Positions 1 to 4,894 of a stretch of DNA of 9,920 bases are shown here, piece by piece (position 1 is the first letter of the stretch; every line of letters starts with the position of its first letter). A model generated the notes under the pieces. It ran no database searches, was not told where the DNA came from, and saw nothing but the letters and a program-made list of their open reading frames with translations. The translations under genes and the position numbers were made by a program. The stretch comes from Methylococcaceae bacterium NSP1-2 (GTDB lineage: Bacteria; Pseudomonadota; Gammaproteobacteria; Methylococcales; Methylomonadaceae), in contig NQJH01000071.1 in the NCBI GenBank assembly GCA_002256685.1, forward strand, positions 1 to 9,920, given 5' to 3'.

Positions 1-31
1 CATTGTCTGAATAAGTATCTGATTTAGGGAG

Positions 32-137
32 GTGGGTTAAATCTGGAGTCAAAAAGCGTTAGCTTTTTGCGATTCGCCAGCTATTGGACTCCATAATTTT
101 CATCCTGATAGTCTGTTAAATAACAGATTTAACCCAC
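32..137. repeat. Inverted-repeat element with MITE-core-like interior
   Basis: A perfect 14-bp inverted repeat (GTGGGTTAAATCTG at 32-45, its complement at 124-137) encloses about 78 bp. Inside, GGAGTC (45-50) and GACTCC (87-92) form a second inverted pair, and AAAAAGC/GCTTTTT (51-57/62-68) forms a tight hairpin with loop GTTA. The reverse complement of 77-92 starts GGAGTCCAATAGC, and 45-70 resembles the GGAGTCCAAGAGCGTTAGCT interior of the MITE at 1196-1298. This suggests a related or composite element that lacks the MITE's terminal repeats. Confidence 0.5.
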
Positions 138-198
138 TACCTGAGTAGAAATCCAAAGCCTATTTTGGAATGCTAACAATCAATATTTTCACCCTCTA

Positions 199-237
199 GT
201 GCGGCGTTGTCCTCAGTTATGGGGAATAACACCGCAC
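199..237. repeat. Imperfect hairpin GTGCGG...CCGCAC
   Basis: GTGCGGCGTT (199-208) pairs with AACACCGCAC (228-237) at 9 of 10 positions, and pairing extends inward with wobble pairs. No T-tract follows directly, so it is either a palindromic repeat unit or part of a transcript end whose gene lies left of the window. Confidence 0.4.
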
Positions 238-297
238 GCGCCATTCATTACTGAAAAACGATTAACTAACAACACTGTCATTTGTTTATTTTCCCCA

Positions 298-322
298 GAA
301 TGGATATTTTTCATATCCATTC
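298..322. repeat. Perfect 10-bp stem-loop
   Basis: GAATGGATAT (298-307) and ATATCCATTC (313-322) form a perfect 10-bp stem with the five-base loop TTTTC. It is AT-rich and is followed by TCTATCATTT, not a clean T-run, so a terminator role is only possible. Confidence 0.35.
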
Positions 323-410
323 TCTATCATTTAATACTCCATTCTAAGTGATTGCACTTTCTGCCTTAACAAGCAAAAATAGCCATGGGGTGGGATGCTC
401 TCTACAGCCC

Positions 411-441
411 CAGTAGATTAGTTGTGCAATCTACTGTTTTT
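411..441 (+). terminator. Rho-independent terminator-like hairpin
   Basis: CAGTAGATT (411-419) pairs perfectly with AATCTACTG (428-436) around an 8-base loop, and TTTTT follows at 437-441. The stem is only moderately GC-rich, but a 9-bp stem plus U-tract has the standard terminator layout on the + strand. A weak sigma-70-like pair (TTGCAC 352-357, 17-bp gap, AAAAAT 375-380) lies just upstream. Confidence 0.5.
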
Positions 442-443
442 AC

Positions 444-503
444 GACTGCACTCAGCGTTCAATCAACACGAACGCACTATTGGTGGTGAGTGCAGTCTTT
501 TTT
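444..503 (+). terminator. Large branched hairpin with T6 tail; possible small-RNA 3' end
   Basis: GACTGCACTCA (444-454) pairs perfectly with TGAGTGCAGTC (487-497), an 11-bp stem followed at once by TTTTTT (498-503). Inside it, GCGTTC (455-460) pairs with GAACGC (470-475), leaving an 11-base single-stranded stretch on the 3' side. Enclosing a second helix in the loop is more elaborate than a simple terminator. With the hairpin at 411-441 it forms a tandem structured unit before hsp20. The RNA class is not recognised. Confidence 0.5.
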
Positions 504-618
504 AATTTTAGTCGGACATCATAAATTAAGCACTATTGCTAAAACTTATGGTATCCAACCCTCCTCAAATGTTTAATACCCATCCGACTCATATCCATAA
601 TAATCACTGGAGAATTTC

Positions 619-1128
619 ATGAACGCTGAAACTAAAGAATCCAAAGAAAGTACCGAAGTGACGGCTCCCCGTCCAGCGGGTAGCCTGCTTTCATTTGACG
701 AATTTGATAATTTTTTTGATGATTTTCTGTCACGCCGCTGGCCGCGTTTATTAGATTTGAATTTCCCCTCTGCCTCTTCTGCCGCTGCCATATCAGAAAG
801 AAGTATGCCAAAAGTCGATATTCTGGATTTTGCTGACCGAATAGAAGTACAGGCTGCATTACCCGGTATTAACAAAGATAATCTGGAAGTAACAATTAAC
901 AATCAATTGATTACTATCCGTGCTTCCACTAAGGAAGAAAAAGAAGAAAAAAAAGAAGAAGGTAAATATTTTCGCAAAGAAATCATCCGTGGTGAATTTC
1001 AGCGCACGTTGTCTTTGCCCGACAATGTCGATAATGAAAATGCCACCGCCGCATTTAAAGATGGCATATTAAAAATAACAATTCCAAAAACTGAAAAAAG
1101 CCAGCGTAAAAATATCGAGATTACTTAA
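619..1128 (+). CDS. Hsp20/alpha-crystallin family small heat shock protein
   Basis: A 169-residue cytoplasmic holdase-type chaperone. In this family oligomers bind unfolding proteins without ATP and pass them to Hsp70/ClpB. The N-terminal arm (about 1-62) is acidic and aromatic (FDEFDNFFDDF). The alpha-crystallin domain runs from about 63 to 160, with the PGINKDNLEV strand region and the signature GILKITIPK at 149-157. The protein ends in IEIT, which gives the family's C-terminal I-X-I anchor (IEI, 166-168). A Lys/Glu-rich stretch (about 105-115) enlarges the loop before KYFRKEI. The ATG at 619 has GGAGA at 609-613 with five-base spacing. No sigma-32 promoter was evident. It appears monocistronic; downstream lie a palindrome and a MITE before the next gene. 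Family assignment is firm; the specific paralogue name (ibpA/hspA) is not decidable. Confidence 0.95.
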   Translation: MNAETKESKESTEVTAPRPAGSLLSFDEFDNFFDDFLSRRWPRLLDLNFPSASSAAAISERSMPKVDILDFADRIEVQAALPGINKDNLEVTINNQLITIRASTKEEKEEKKEEGKYFRKEIIRGEFQRTLSLPDNVDNENATAAFKDGILKITIPKTEKSQRKNIEIT

Positions 1129-1156
1129 TAATAAATTCAACAGATTACCGTTTATT

Positions 1157-1182
1157 GGAGTACAAACCTAGGTTTGTACTCC
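1157..1182. repeat. 26-bp perfect palindrome, copy 1
   Basis: Half-site GGAGTACAAACCT (1157-1169) is followed by its exact reverse complement (1170-1182) with no loop, so the dyad centre is CCTAGG. It lies 29 bp after the hsp20 stop. It could terminate transcription as RNA but has no T-tract. The same sequence recurs at 8800-8825 with one mismatch, and in interrupted form at 4664-4712, so it is a dispersed repeat family. Confidence 0.85.
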
Positions 1183-1195
1183 TACGCTGCTCCCT

Positions 1196-1298
1196 CACTA
1201 CCATTAAGTTAAGCAACAACAGGAGTCCAAGAGCGTTAGCTATTGCCGTGAAAAATAGCTAAAACGTGTTACTTTTTATCCTTAACTTAATGGCAGTG
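1196..1298 (+). mobile_element. MITE-like element, copy A (103 bp, 12-bp target duplication)
   Basis: It has terminal inverted repeats of 18 bp: CACTACCATTAAGTTAAG at 1196-1213 and CTTAACTTAATGGCAGTG at 1281-1298, 17 of 18 matching. It is flanked by a perfect 12-bp direct repeat ACGCTGCTCCCT (1184-1195 and 1299-1310), the expected mark of transposition. Inside, TTAGCTATT (1236-1244) pairs with AATAGCTAA (1254-1262). It has no coding capacity, so it must be moved in trans. Duplications of 10-13 bp are typical of the IS4 family; the mobilising element is inferred, not seen here. Confidence 0.85.
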
Positions 1299-1343
1299 AC
1301 GCTGCTCCCTACGATGAATATAATTCCACTAAGGGGAATATCT

Positions 1344-2000
1344 ATGCCGATTATCTCGTTGGTTATATTTTTTTTAACTGCCCTGTTTTTTATGGTGATG
1401 GTACAGGTTCATCTGTTTGAAATCGCTTTTACAAAACTTGGTTTAACGCCTGAAACCACCATGCTATTAGTGATTGGTACGCTGGTGGGTAGTGGAATCA
1501 ATTTGCCACTTTTTGAATTGCGTACCAAACAATCAGGGCATTTGGTGTTATCACCAGAGCGAAAACTAATCTGGGAATTATTTCAACCTGCCAAAGAAGG
1601 CAAGACGATTGTTGCTGTTAATGTTGGCGGCTGTATTATTCCCGTCGGGCTGTGTTTTTATTTTATCTCGCTACAACTGCTTGAACCGATCAGTCTATTA
1701 ATCGCGTTGTCAGCCATCACCTTATTAAGCTATCAAAGTAGTCGTATCATTCCTAATGTCGGCGTTGGTATGCCTTTATTCATAGCACCGCTATGCGCAG
1801 CCTTGCTGGCACTGGTTCTCGCCCCTGAGCATCCGGCGCAGTTAGCTTATGTTAGCGGTGTGCTGGGTGTGCTGATTGGTGCTGATGTGCTTCGAATTAA
1901 TGAGATAGGTGGATTAAACGCACCTATCGCATCCATTGGTGGTGCAGGTACGTTCGATGGTATTTTTTTGACGGGTATTATTGCGGTGTTGTTGGCTTGA
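1344..2000 (+). CDS. DUF1614 family integral membrane protein
   Basis: A 218-residue inner-membrane protein of unknown function. The DUF1614 family is recognised from the block NVGGCIIPVGLCFYF (93-107), the SSRIIPNVGVGMPLFIAPLCAALLALVLA region (132-160), and the strongly conserved end YVSGVLGVLIGADVL followed by SIGGAGTFDGIFLTG (197-211). Hydrophobic segments lie near 3-25, 38-55, 89-128, 142-160, 167-183 and 203-218. The reading frame is open back to 1266, but those 26 codons begin inside the MITE's right end and its target duplication. The ATG at 1344 has an excellent AAGGGGA ribosome site (1331-1337, six-base spacing) and opens straight into a membrane segment, so 1344 is chosen. Family call is good; the molecular role is unknown. 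Confidence 0.85.
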   Translation: MPIISLVIFFLTALFFMVMVQVHLFEIAFTKLGLTPETTMLLVIGTLVGSGINLPLFELRTKQSGHLVLSPERKLIWELFQPAKEGKTIVAVNVGGCIIPVGLCFYFISLQLLEPISLLIALSAITLLSYQSSRIIPNVGVGMPLFIAPLCAALLALVLAPEHPAQLAYVSGVLGVLIGADVLRINEIGGLNAPIASIGGAGTFDGIFLTGIIAVLLA

Positions 2001-2001
2001 T

Positions 2002-2032
2002 TGTACAGACCTTGCATTGCAACGTCTGTACA
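2002..2032. terminator. Hairpin between convergent genes (first)
   Basis: TGTACAGAC (2002-2010) pairs with GTCTGTACA (2024-2032). The loop contains a further TTGC/GCAA helix (2012-2015/2019-2022) separated by a C/C mismatch, making a long nearly continuous stem. It starts two bases after the DUF1614 gene. There is no T-tract, so it may be a rho-independent terminator variant or an mRNA 3' stabiliser. Confidence 0.45.
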
Positions 2033-2099
2033 GCATTTCGCGTCTACTTCACTCAATCAAGGCGTTGTTATGCCTAGCCAATATAAACGCTGTAGTTAT

Positions 2100-2128
2100 G
2101 TTGGGTTACGGCTATCGCCTAACCCAAC
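2100..2128. repeat. GTTGGGTTA...TAACCCAAC palindromic repeat
   Basis: GTTGGGTTA (2100-2108) and TAACCCAAC (2120-2128) form a perfect 9-bp stem around the loop CGGCTATCGCC. Repeats of the form GTTGGGTTACG...AACCCAAC are common in proteobacterial and cyanobacterial intergenic DNA. It lies 17 bp beyond the icd stop and may act as a bidirectional terminator between icd and the DUF1614 gene. Confidence 0.6.
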
Positions 2129-2144
2129 CTACAAAGTTAAGCGT

Positions 2145-3428
2145 TCACAAATTCTCAATAATAACGTCAGCAAATTCACTGCATTTCACTTCGGTCGCGC
2201 CCTCCATTAAACGCGCAAAATCATAAGTAACGTGTTTACTGACAATCGCTGCATTCATTGCATTAATAATGGCATCGGCGGCTTCTGTCCAACCCATATA
2301 ACGCAACATCAGTTCCCCCGATAAAATTAACGCGGAGGGATTTACTTTATCTAAATTCGCATATTTAGGCGCAGTGCCGTGCGTCGCTTCAAAAATCGCT
2401 ACGCCCGTTGCACAATTCATATTGCCACCCGGCGCAATGCCTATACCACCAATCTGCCCAGCGACCGCATCGGATAAATAATCGCCGTTTAAATTTAAGG
2501 TCGCAATCACATCAAAATCATCGGGACGGGTTAATACCTGTTGCAAAGTAATATCAGCAATCGCATCTTTAATGAGAATACGTCCGCTTGCCAGCGCGGC
2601 TTTTTGTTCTTGATTAGCCGCCGCTTCGCCTTGTTCTGCACGGGTTTTTTTCCATTGTTGCCAAGTATAAGTCTGCTCCGCATATTCGCGCTCTGCCAGT
2701 GCATAAGCCCACAAGCGAAATGCCCCTTCGGTAAATTTCATAATATTGCCTTTATGGACAATAGTGACGCTTTTACGTTTATGGGTAATCGCATAATCAA
2801 TCGCTGCGCGAACTAAACGCTCGGTGCCTTGTTGTGAGACCGGTTTAACACCAATACCTGAGGTGTCAGGAAAACGAATTTTTTCATATTGCTTAGGGAA
2901 ATTTTCTTTTAATAACCGCAAAAATAACACCGCTTCATCACTGCCTTGTTCAAACTCCACGCCTGCATAAGTGTCTTCGGTGTTTTCACGAAAAATCACC
3001 ATATCCACCAAGTGCGGTCTTTTAACAGGTGACGGCACACCTTTATACCAACGCACAGGACGCAAACAGACATACATATCCAATCTCTGCCGCAATGCCA
3101 CATTTAAGGAACGAATACCACCGCCTATCGGTGTCGTCAATGGACCTTTAATCGATACTAAATAATCTCGACACGCATCAACGGTGGCATCAGGCAACCA
3201 AGTATCAAACAAACGAAAGGCTTTTTCACCCGCATACACTTCCAGCCAATGAATTTTTCGCTGCCCTGTATAGGCTTTTGCCACAGCGGCATCCAATACC
3301 CGCACTGTTGCTCGCCATATATCCGCCCCCGTACCATCACCTTCAATATAAGGAATAATTGGATTATTCGGCACAATCAGCTCGCCGTTTTGTAGTGTAA
3401 TGGGGCTACCGTTTATTGGATTAGTCAT
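2145..3428 (-). CDS. icd: NADP-dependent isocitrate dehydrogenase
   Basis: A 427-residue cytoplasmic homodimer-type enzyme that oxidatively decarboxylates isocitrate to 2-oxoglutarate in the TCA cycle. The E. coli enzyme has 416 residues and is closely similar. Substrate-binding GGGIRSLNVALRQ carries the serine equivalent to E. coli Ser113 (Ser108 here), the site phosphorylated by AceK in enterics. CLRPVRWYKG and FRENTEDTYAG supply the arginines and catalytic tyrosine, VHKGNIMKF the catalytic lysine (226), and NGDYLSD the metal-binding aspartates (316, 320). NADP preference is shown by ATHGTAPKYA (Lys355, Tyr356) and VTYDFARLM (Tyr402, Arg406). The C-terminus is complete (CSEFADVIIENL). The ATG at 3428 has AGGAGT just upstream. 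It converges with the DUF1614 gene and diverges from the DUF1289 operon. Confidence 0.97.
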   Translation of the reverse strand: MTNPINGSPITLQNGELIVPNNPIIPYIEGDGTGADIWRATVRVLDAAVAKAYTGQRKIHWLEVYAGEKAFRLFDTWLPDATVDACRDYLVSIKGPLTTPIGGGIRSLNVALRQRLDMYVCLRPVRWYKGVPSPVKRPHLVDMVIFRENTEDTYAGVEFEQGSDEAVLFLRLLKENFPKQYEKIRFPDTSGIGVKPVSQQGTERLVRAAIDYAITHKRKSVTIVHKGNIMKFTEGAFRLWAYALAEREYAEQTYTWQQWKKTRAEQGEAAANQEQKAALASGRILIKDAIADITLQQVLTRPDDFDVIATLNLNGDYLSDAVAGQIGGIGIAPGGNMNCATGVAIFEATHGTAPKYANLDKVNPSALILSGELMLRYMGWTEAADAIINAMNAAIVSKHVTYDFARLMEGATEVKCSEFADVIIENL

Positions 3429-3499
3429 AAATAACTCCTAAGTTAATTTTCTGAACCGCTTTTATACAAAGCTGCGTTCGCTTTATATTGGCTTTTTAA

Positions 3500-3527
3500 A
3501 CTATACCTTGATTTAAGTGGCTTGCAA
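3500..3527 (-). promoter_or_regulatory. Candidate sigma-70 promoter for icd
   Basis: On the minus strand TTGCAA (3522-3527) and TATAGT (3500-3505) are separated by 16 bp. This matches the consensus at four and five of six positions and would start transcription about 65 bases before the icd ATG. It is a pattern match only. Confidence 0.45.
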
Positions 3528-3568
3528 CCTTAGTCTACTCTATATGAATTTAATTGCAGGCGTAAACA

Positions 3569-3680
3569 CACTGTCATTAAGTTAAGGATAAAAATCAGGC
3601 GGGAGTAACACACTTTAGCTATTTTCACAGCAATAGCTAACGCAATTAGACGCTTGTTGTTGCTTAACTTAATGGCAGTG
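3569..3680 (-). mobile_element. MITE-like element, copy C (112 bp, inverted)
   Basis: The ends CACTGTCATTAAGTTAAG (3569-3586) and CTTAACTTAATGGCAGTG (3663-3680) match as inverted repeats at 17 of 18 positions. Read on the minus strand it aligns along its length with copies A and B, sharing the AAGCAACAACA start and the internal hairpin TTAGCTATT/AATAGCTAA (3615-3623/3632-3640). It carries about 9 extra bases (CCCGCCTGA region) next to one end. Flanks AGGCGTAAACA (3558-3568) and AAGCGTAACAA (3681-3691) match at 8 of 11, an eroded target duplication at best. It sits in the divergent spacer between icd and the DUF1289 operon. Confidence 0.8.
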
Positions 3681-3696
3681 AAGCGTAACAAACAGC

Positions 3697-3724
3697 TTGA
3701 TGATGCTAACTCGTCGTTTATAAT
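3697..3724 (+). promoter_or_regulatory. Sigma-70 promoter for the DUF1289-MBL operon or a leader RNA
   Basis: TTGATG (3697-3702), a 16-bp spacer and a perfect TATAAT (3719-3724). This is the best -10 box noted in the window. It would start transcription near 3731, leaving a leader of about 80 bases before the ATG at 3813. Confidence 0.6.
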
Positions 3725-3729
3725 GCCAC

Positions 3730-3781
3730 TACTTCTTATCGAAGAAGTACTGATTATGTAAGCTGAAATTTCAGCCTTTTT
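3730..3781 (+). promoter_or_regulatory. Structured leader: hairpin plus terminator-like palindrome
   Basis: Directly after the promoter, TACTTCTT (3730-3737) and AAGAAGTA (3742-3749) form an 8-bp stem with loop ATCG. Then comes the perfect palindrome GCTGAAATTTCAGC (3762-3775), followed by C and TTTTT (3777-3781). The second element could end transcription early. This would be either a roughly 50-nt small RNA or an attenuator controlling the downstream pair of genes. No known riboswitch class is recognised. Confidence 0.45.
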
Positions 3782-3812
3782 ATTATAAATTAATTATTCC
3801 CGCTAGGAGATT

Positions 3813-4019
3813 ATGAGCCAGCTCCCACTAAAAAATGCACATGAAGATCAACTGTCCTCACCTTGCGTAAGACTCTGCTGTTTGGATAAAAATGATATTT
3901 GTGTGGGTTGTTTTCGCTCTCTCGATGAAATTAAAAATTGGAGTCAAGCGGATAAACAAACTCGCCAGCATTTTTTAACTAATGCTAAAAACCGTGAACA
4001 AGACTATCAGCAAGAATAA
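3813..4019 (+). CDS. DUF1289 domain small cysteine-rich protein
   Basis: A 68-residue protein whose centre SPCVRLCCLDKNDICVGCFR (17-35) followed by SLDEIKNW (36-43) is the DUF1289 signature: cysteines at 18, 22, 30 and 33, then an aromatic/acidic helix ending in EI..W. The cysteine spacing suggests a small metal-binding fold, probably zinc or Fe-S; that is inference. No function is established for the family. The ATG at 3813 has AGGAGA at 3805-3810. Only 29 bases separate it from the MBL-fold gene, so the two are probably cotranscribed from the promoter at 3697-3724. Confidence 0.88.
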   Translation: MSQLPLKNAHEDQLSSPCVRLCCLDKNDICVGCFRSLDEIKNWSQADKQTRQHFLTNAKNREQDYQQE

Positions 4020-4048
4020 TAGGCAATGCACAACAGAGGAGATTGGCA

Positions 4049-4648
4049 ATGAAACAATTACACCGAAAAGATTTATTTGGCTGGTCAGAATTTAATAAAG
4101 AACGTAATCTGGATTTTCACAGTGTGTTATGGGTGCGTGACGAAGGCAATGTATTAATTGACCCGTTGCCCATGTCTGAACACGATCACGACCATTTACA
4201 ACGCTTAGGCGGCGTTAATTATATTATCATCACCAATAGCGATCATTGCCGTGCGACCGAACAAATTGTCAGCAATACAGGTGCGATAGTGTATGGTCCT
4301 GCGGGTGAAGAAGACCTTTTTCCTATCGTCTGTGACCATTGGATTCATGATAAAGAGGAGATTTTTCCGGGTCTGATTGCCTATCAACTGCACGGTTCTA
4401 AAACCGCAGGTGAACTCGCACTCTTATTAGATCATCACACGCTGATAACAGGTGATTTAATTCGTTGCCATCTGGCAGGGGAATTGTGTTTACTGCCTGA
4501 TGCTAAACTTAGCGATAAACAATTAGCGATAAAATCCGTTAAGCGTTTGGCTGAAATACCGAATATCACCGCCATCTTAACAGGTGACGGCTGGCCCATA
4601 TTCAGTCATGGTAGTGAAGCATTGCACCGTTTGGCGCGTTCGTTTTAA
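4049..4648 (+). CDS. MBL-fold (metallo-beta-lactamase superfamily) protein
   Basis: A 199-residue cytoplasmic protein without a signal peptide. Features of the beta-lactamase-like fold are the early strand VLIDPLP (35-41), ITNSDHCRATEQI (61-73) at the place of the HxHxDH motif, YQLHGSKTAGELALLL (112-127) with the second-site histidine, LITGDLI (132-138) with the bridging aspartate, and TGDGWPIF (178-185). The first two histidines of the usual metal motif are replaced (N63, S64 before D65-H66), so metal content and hydrolase activity are uncertain. The ATG at 4049 is preferred over an in-frame TTG at 4043 because GAGGAG (4036-4041) sits seven bases before it. It is the second gene of a likely operon with the DUF1289 protein. 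Substrate unknown. Confidence 0.82.
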   Translation: MKQLHRKDLFGWSEFNKERNLDFHSVLWVRDEGNVLIDPLPMSEHDHDHLQRLGGVNYIIITNSDHCRATEQIVSNTGAIVYGPAGEEDLFPIVCDHWIHDKEEIFPGLIAYQLHGSKTAGELALLLDHHTLITGDLIRCHLAGELCLLPDAKLSDKQLAIKSVKRLAEIPNITAILTGDGWPIFSHGSEALHRLARSF

Positions 4649-4663
4649 GTTAGTTATACTCTT

Positions 4664-4712
4664 GGAGTACAAACCCTGTCCTGAGTTTATCGAAGGGCTA
4701 GGTTTGTACTCC
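4664..4712. repeat. 26-bp palindrome, copy 2, split by a nested 23-bp insert
   Basis: The left arm GGAGTACAAACC (4664-4675) and right arm TAGGTTTGTACTCC (4699-4712) are identical to copy 1 but are separated by 23 extra bases (4676-4698), CTGTCCTGAG...TCGAAGGGC. The insert is exactly at the dyad centre. CCTGAG..T..TCGAAGGG is a dispersed repeat type seen in many proteobacterial genomes. The whole lies 15 bases after the MBL-fold gene. Confidence 0.85.
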
Positions 4713-4718
4713 GTGCCA

Positions 4719-4819
4719 CACTACTCACAGTTAAGCAACAACAGGAGTCCAATAGCTTTAGCTATTGCCGTAAAAACAGCTAAAGCGTGTTATTCTTTAT
4801 CCTTAACTTAATGGCAGTG
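4719..4819 (+). mobile_element. MITE-like element, copy B (101 bp, 11-bp target duplication)
   Basis: The right end CTTAACTTAATGGCAGTG (4802-4819) is canonical, while the left end CACTACTCACAGTTAAG is degenerate. The interior AAGCAACAACAGGAGTCCAA and the GCGTGTTA..CTTTATCC stretch match copy A. Flanks ACTCCGTGCCA (4708-4718) and ACTCCCTGCCA (4820-4830) match at 10 of 11, a clear target duplication. The duplicated target includes the last five bases of the adjoining palindrome, so this MITE jumped onto the palindrome's edge. It lies between the MBL-fold gene and cti. Confidence 0.82.
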
Positions 4820-4894
4820 ACTCCCTGCCACCCTTGGCTTAAACGCTATTTTGCTACATCTACGTTCACTTTTTGGCAAACCGACGTTTGAATT

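Larger units (their letters stand above)
1..618. other. Gene-free region rich in hairpins upstream of hsp20
   Basis: No convincing protein gene was found on either strand in these 618 bases. The region holds at least five inverted repeats: an outer 14-bp pair (32-45/124-137) enclosing a MITE-core-like segment, an imperfect hairpin at 199-237, a perfect 10-bp stem at 298-322, and two tandem T-tailed hairpins at 411-441 and 444-503. It could hold the 3' end of an upstream transcript, a small RNA and the hsp20 leader. No clear sigma-32 (CTTGAA/CCCCAT) promoter was found before hsp20. Confidence 0.6.

Noticed and set aside
32..503. CRISPR array or integron attC sites in the hairpin-rich left end
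   Set aside because: The inverted repeats are all different and there are no regularly spaced direct repeats or attC core sites.
504..618. Sigma-32 heat-shock promoter before hsp20
   Set aside because: A CCCAT occurs at 579-583 but no CTTGAA-like -35 lies at suitable spacing.
1981..2226. Two overlapping + strand open frames at the DUF1614-icd junction
   Set aside because: They translate the hairpins and the antisense of the icd 3' end, with no ribosome site or family resemblance.
4584..4811. A 75-codon + strand open frame containing the peptide PCPEFIEG
   Set aside because: It overlaps the end of the MBL-fold gene and then runs through the palindrome, its nested repeat and MITE copy B. PCPEFIEG-like peptides are a typical false translation of the CCTGAG..TCGAAGGG repeat.
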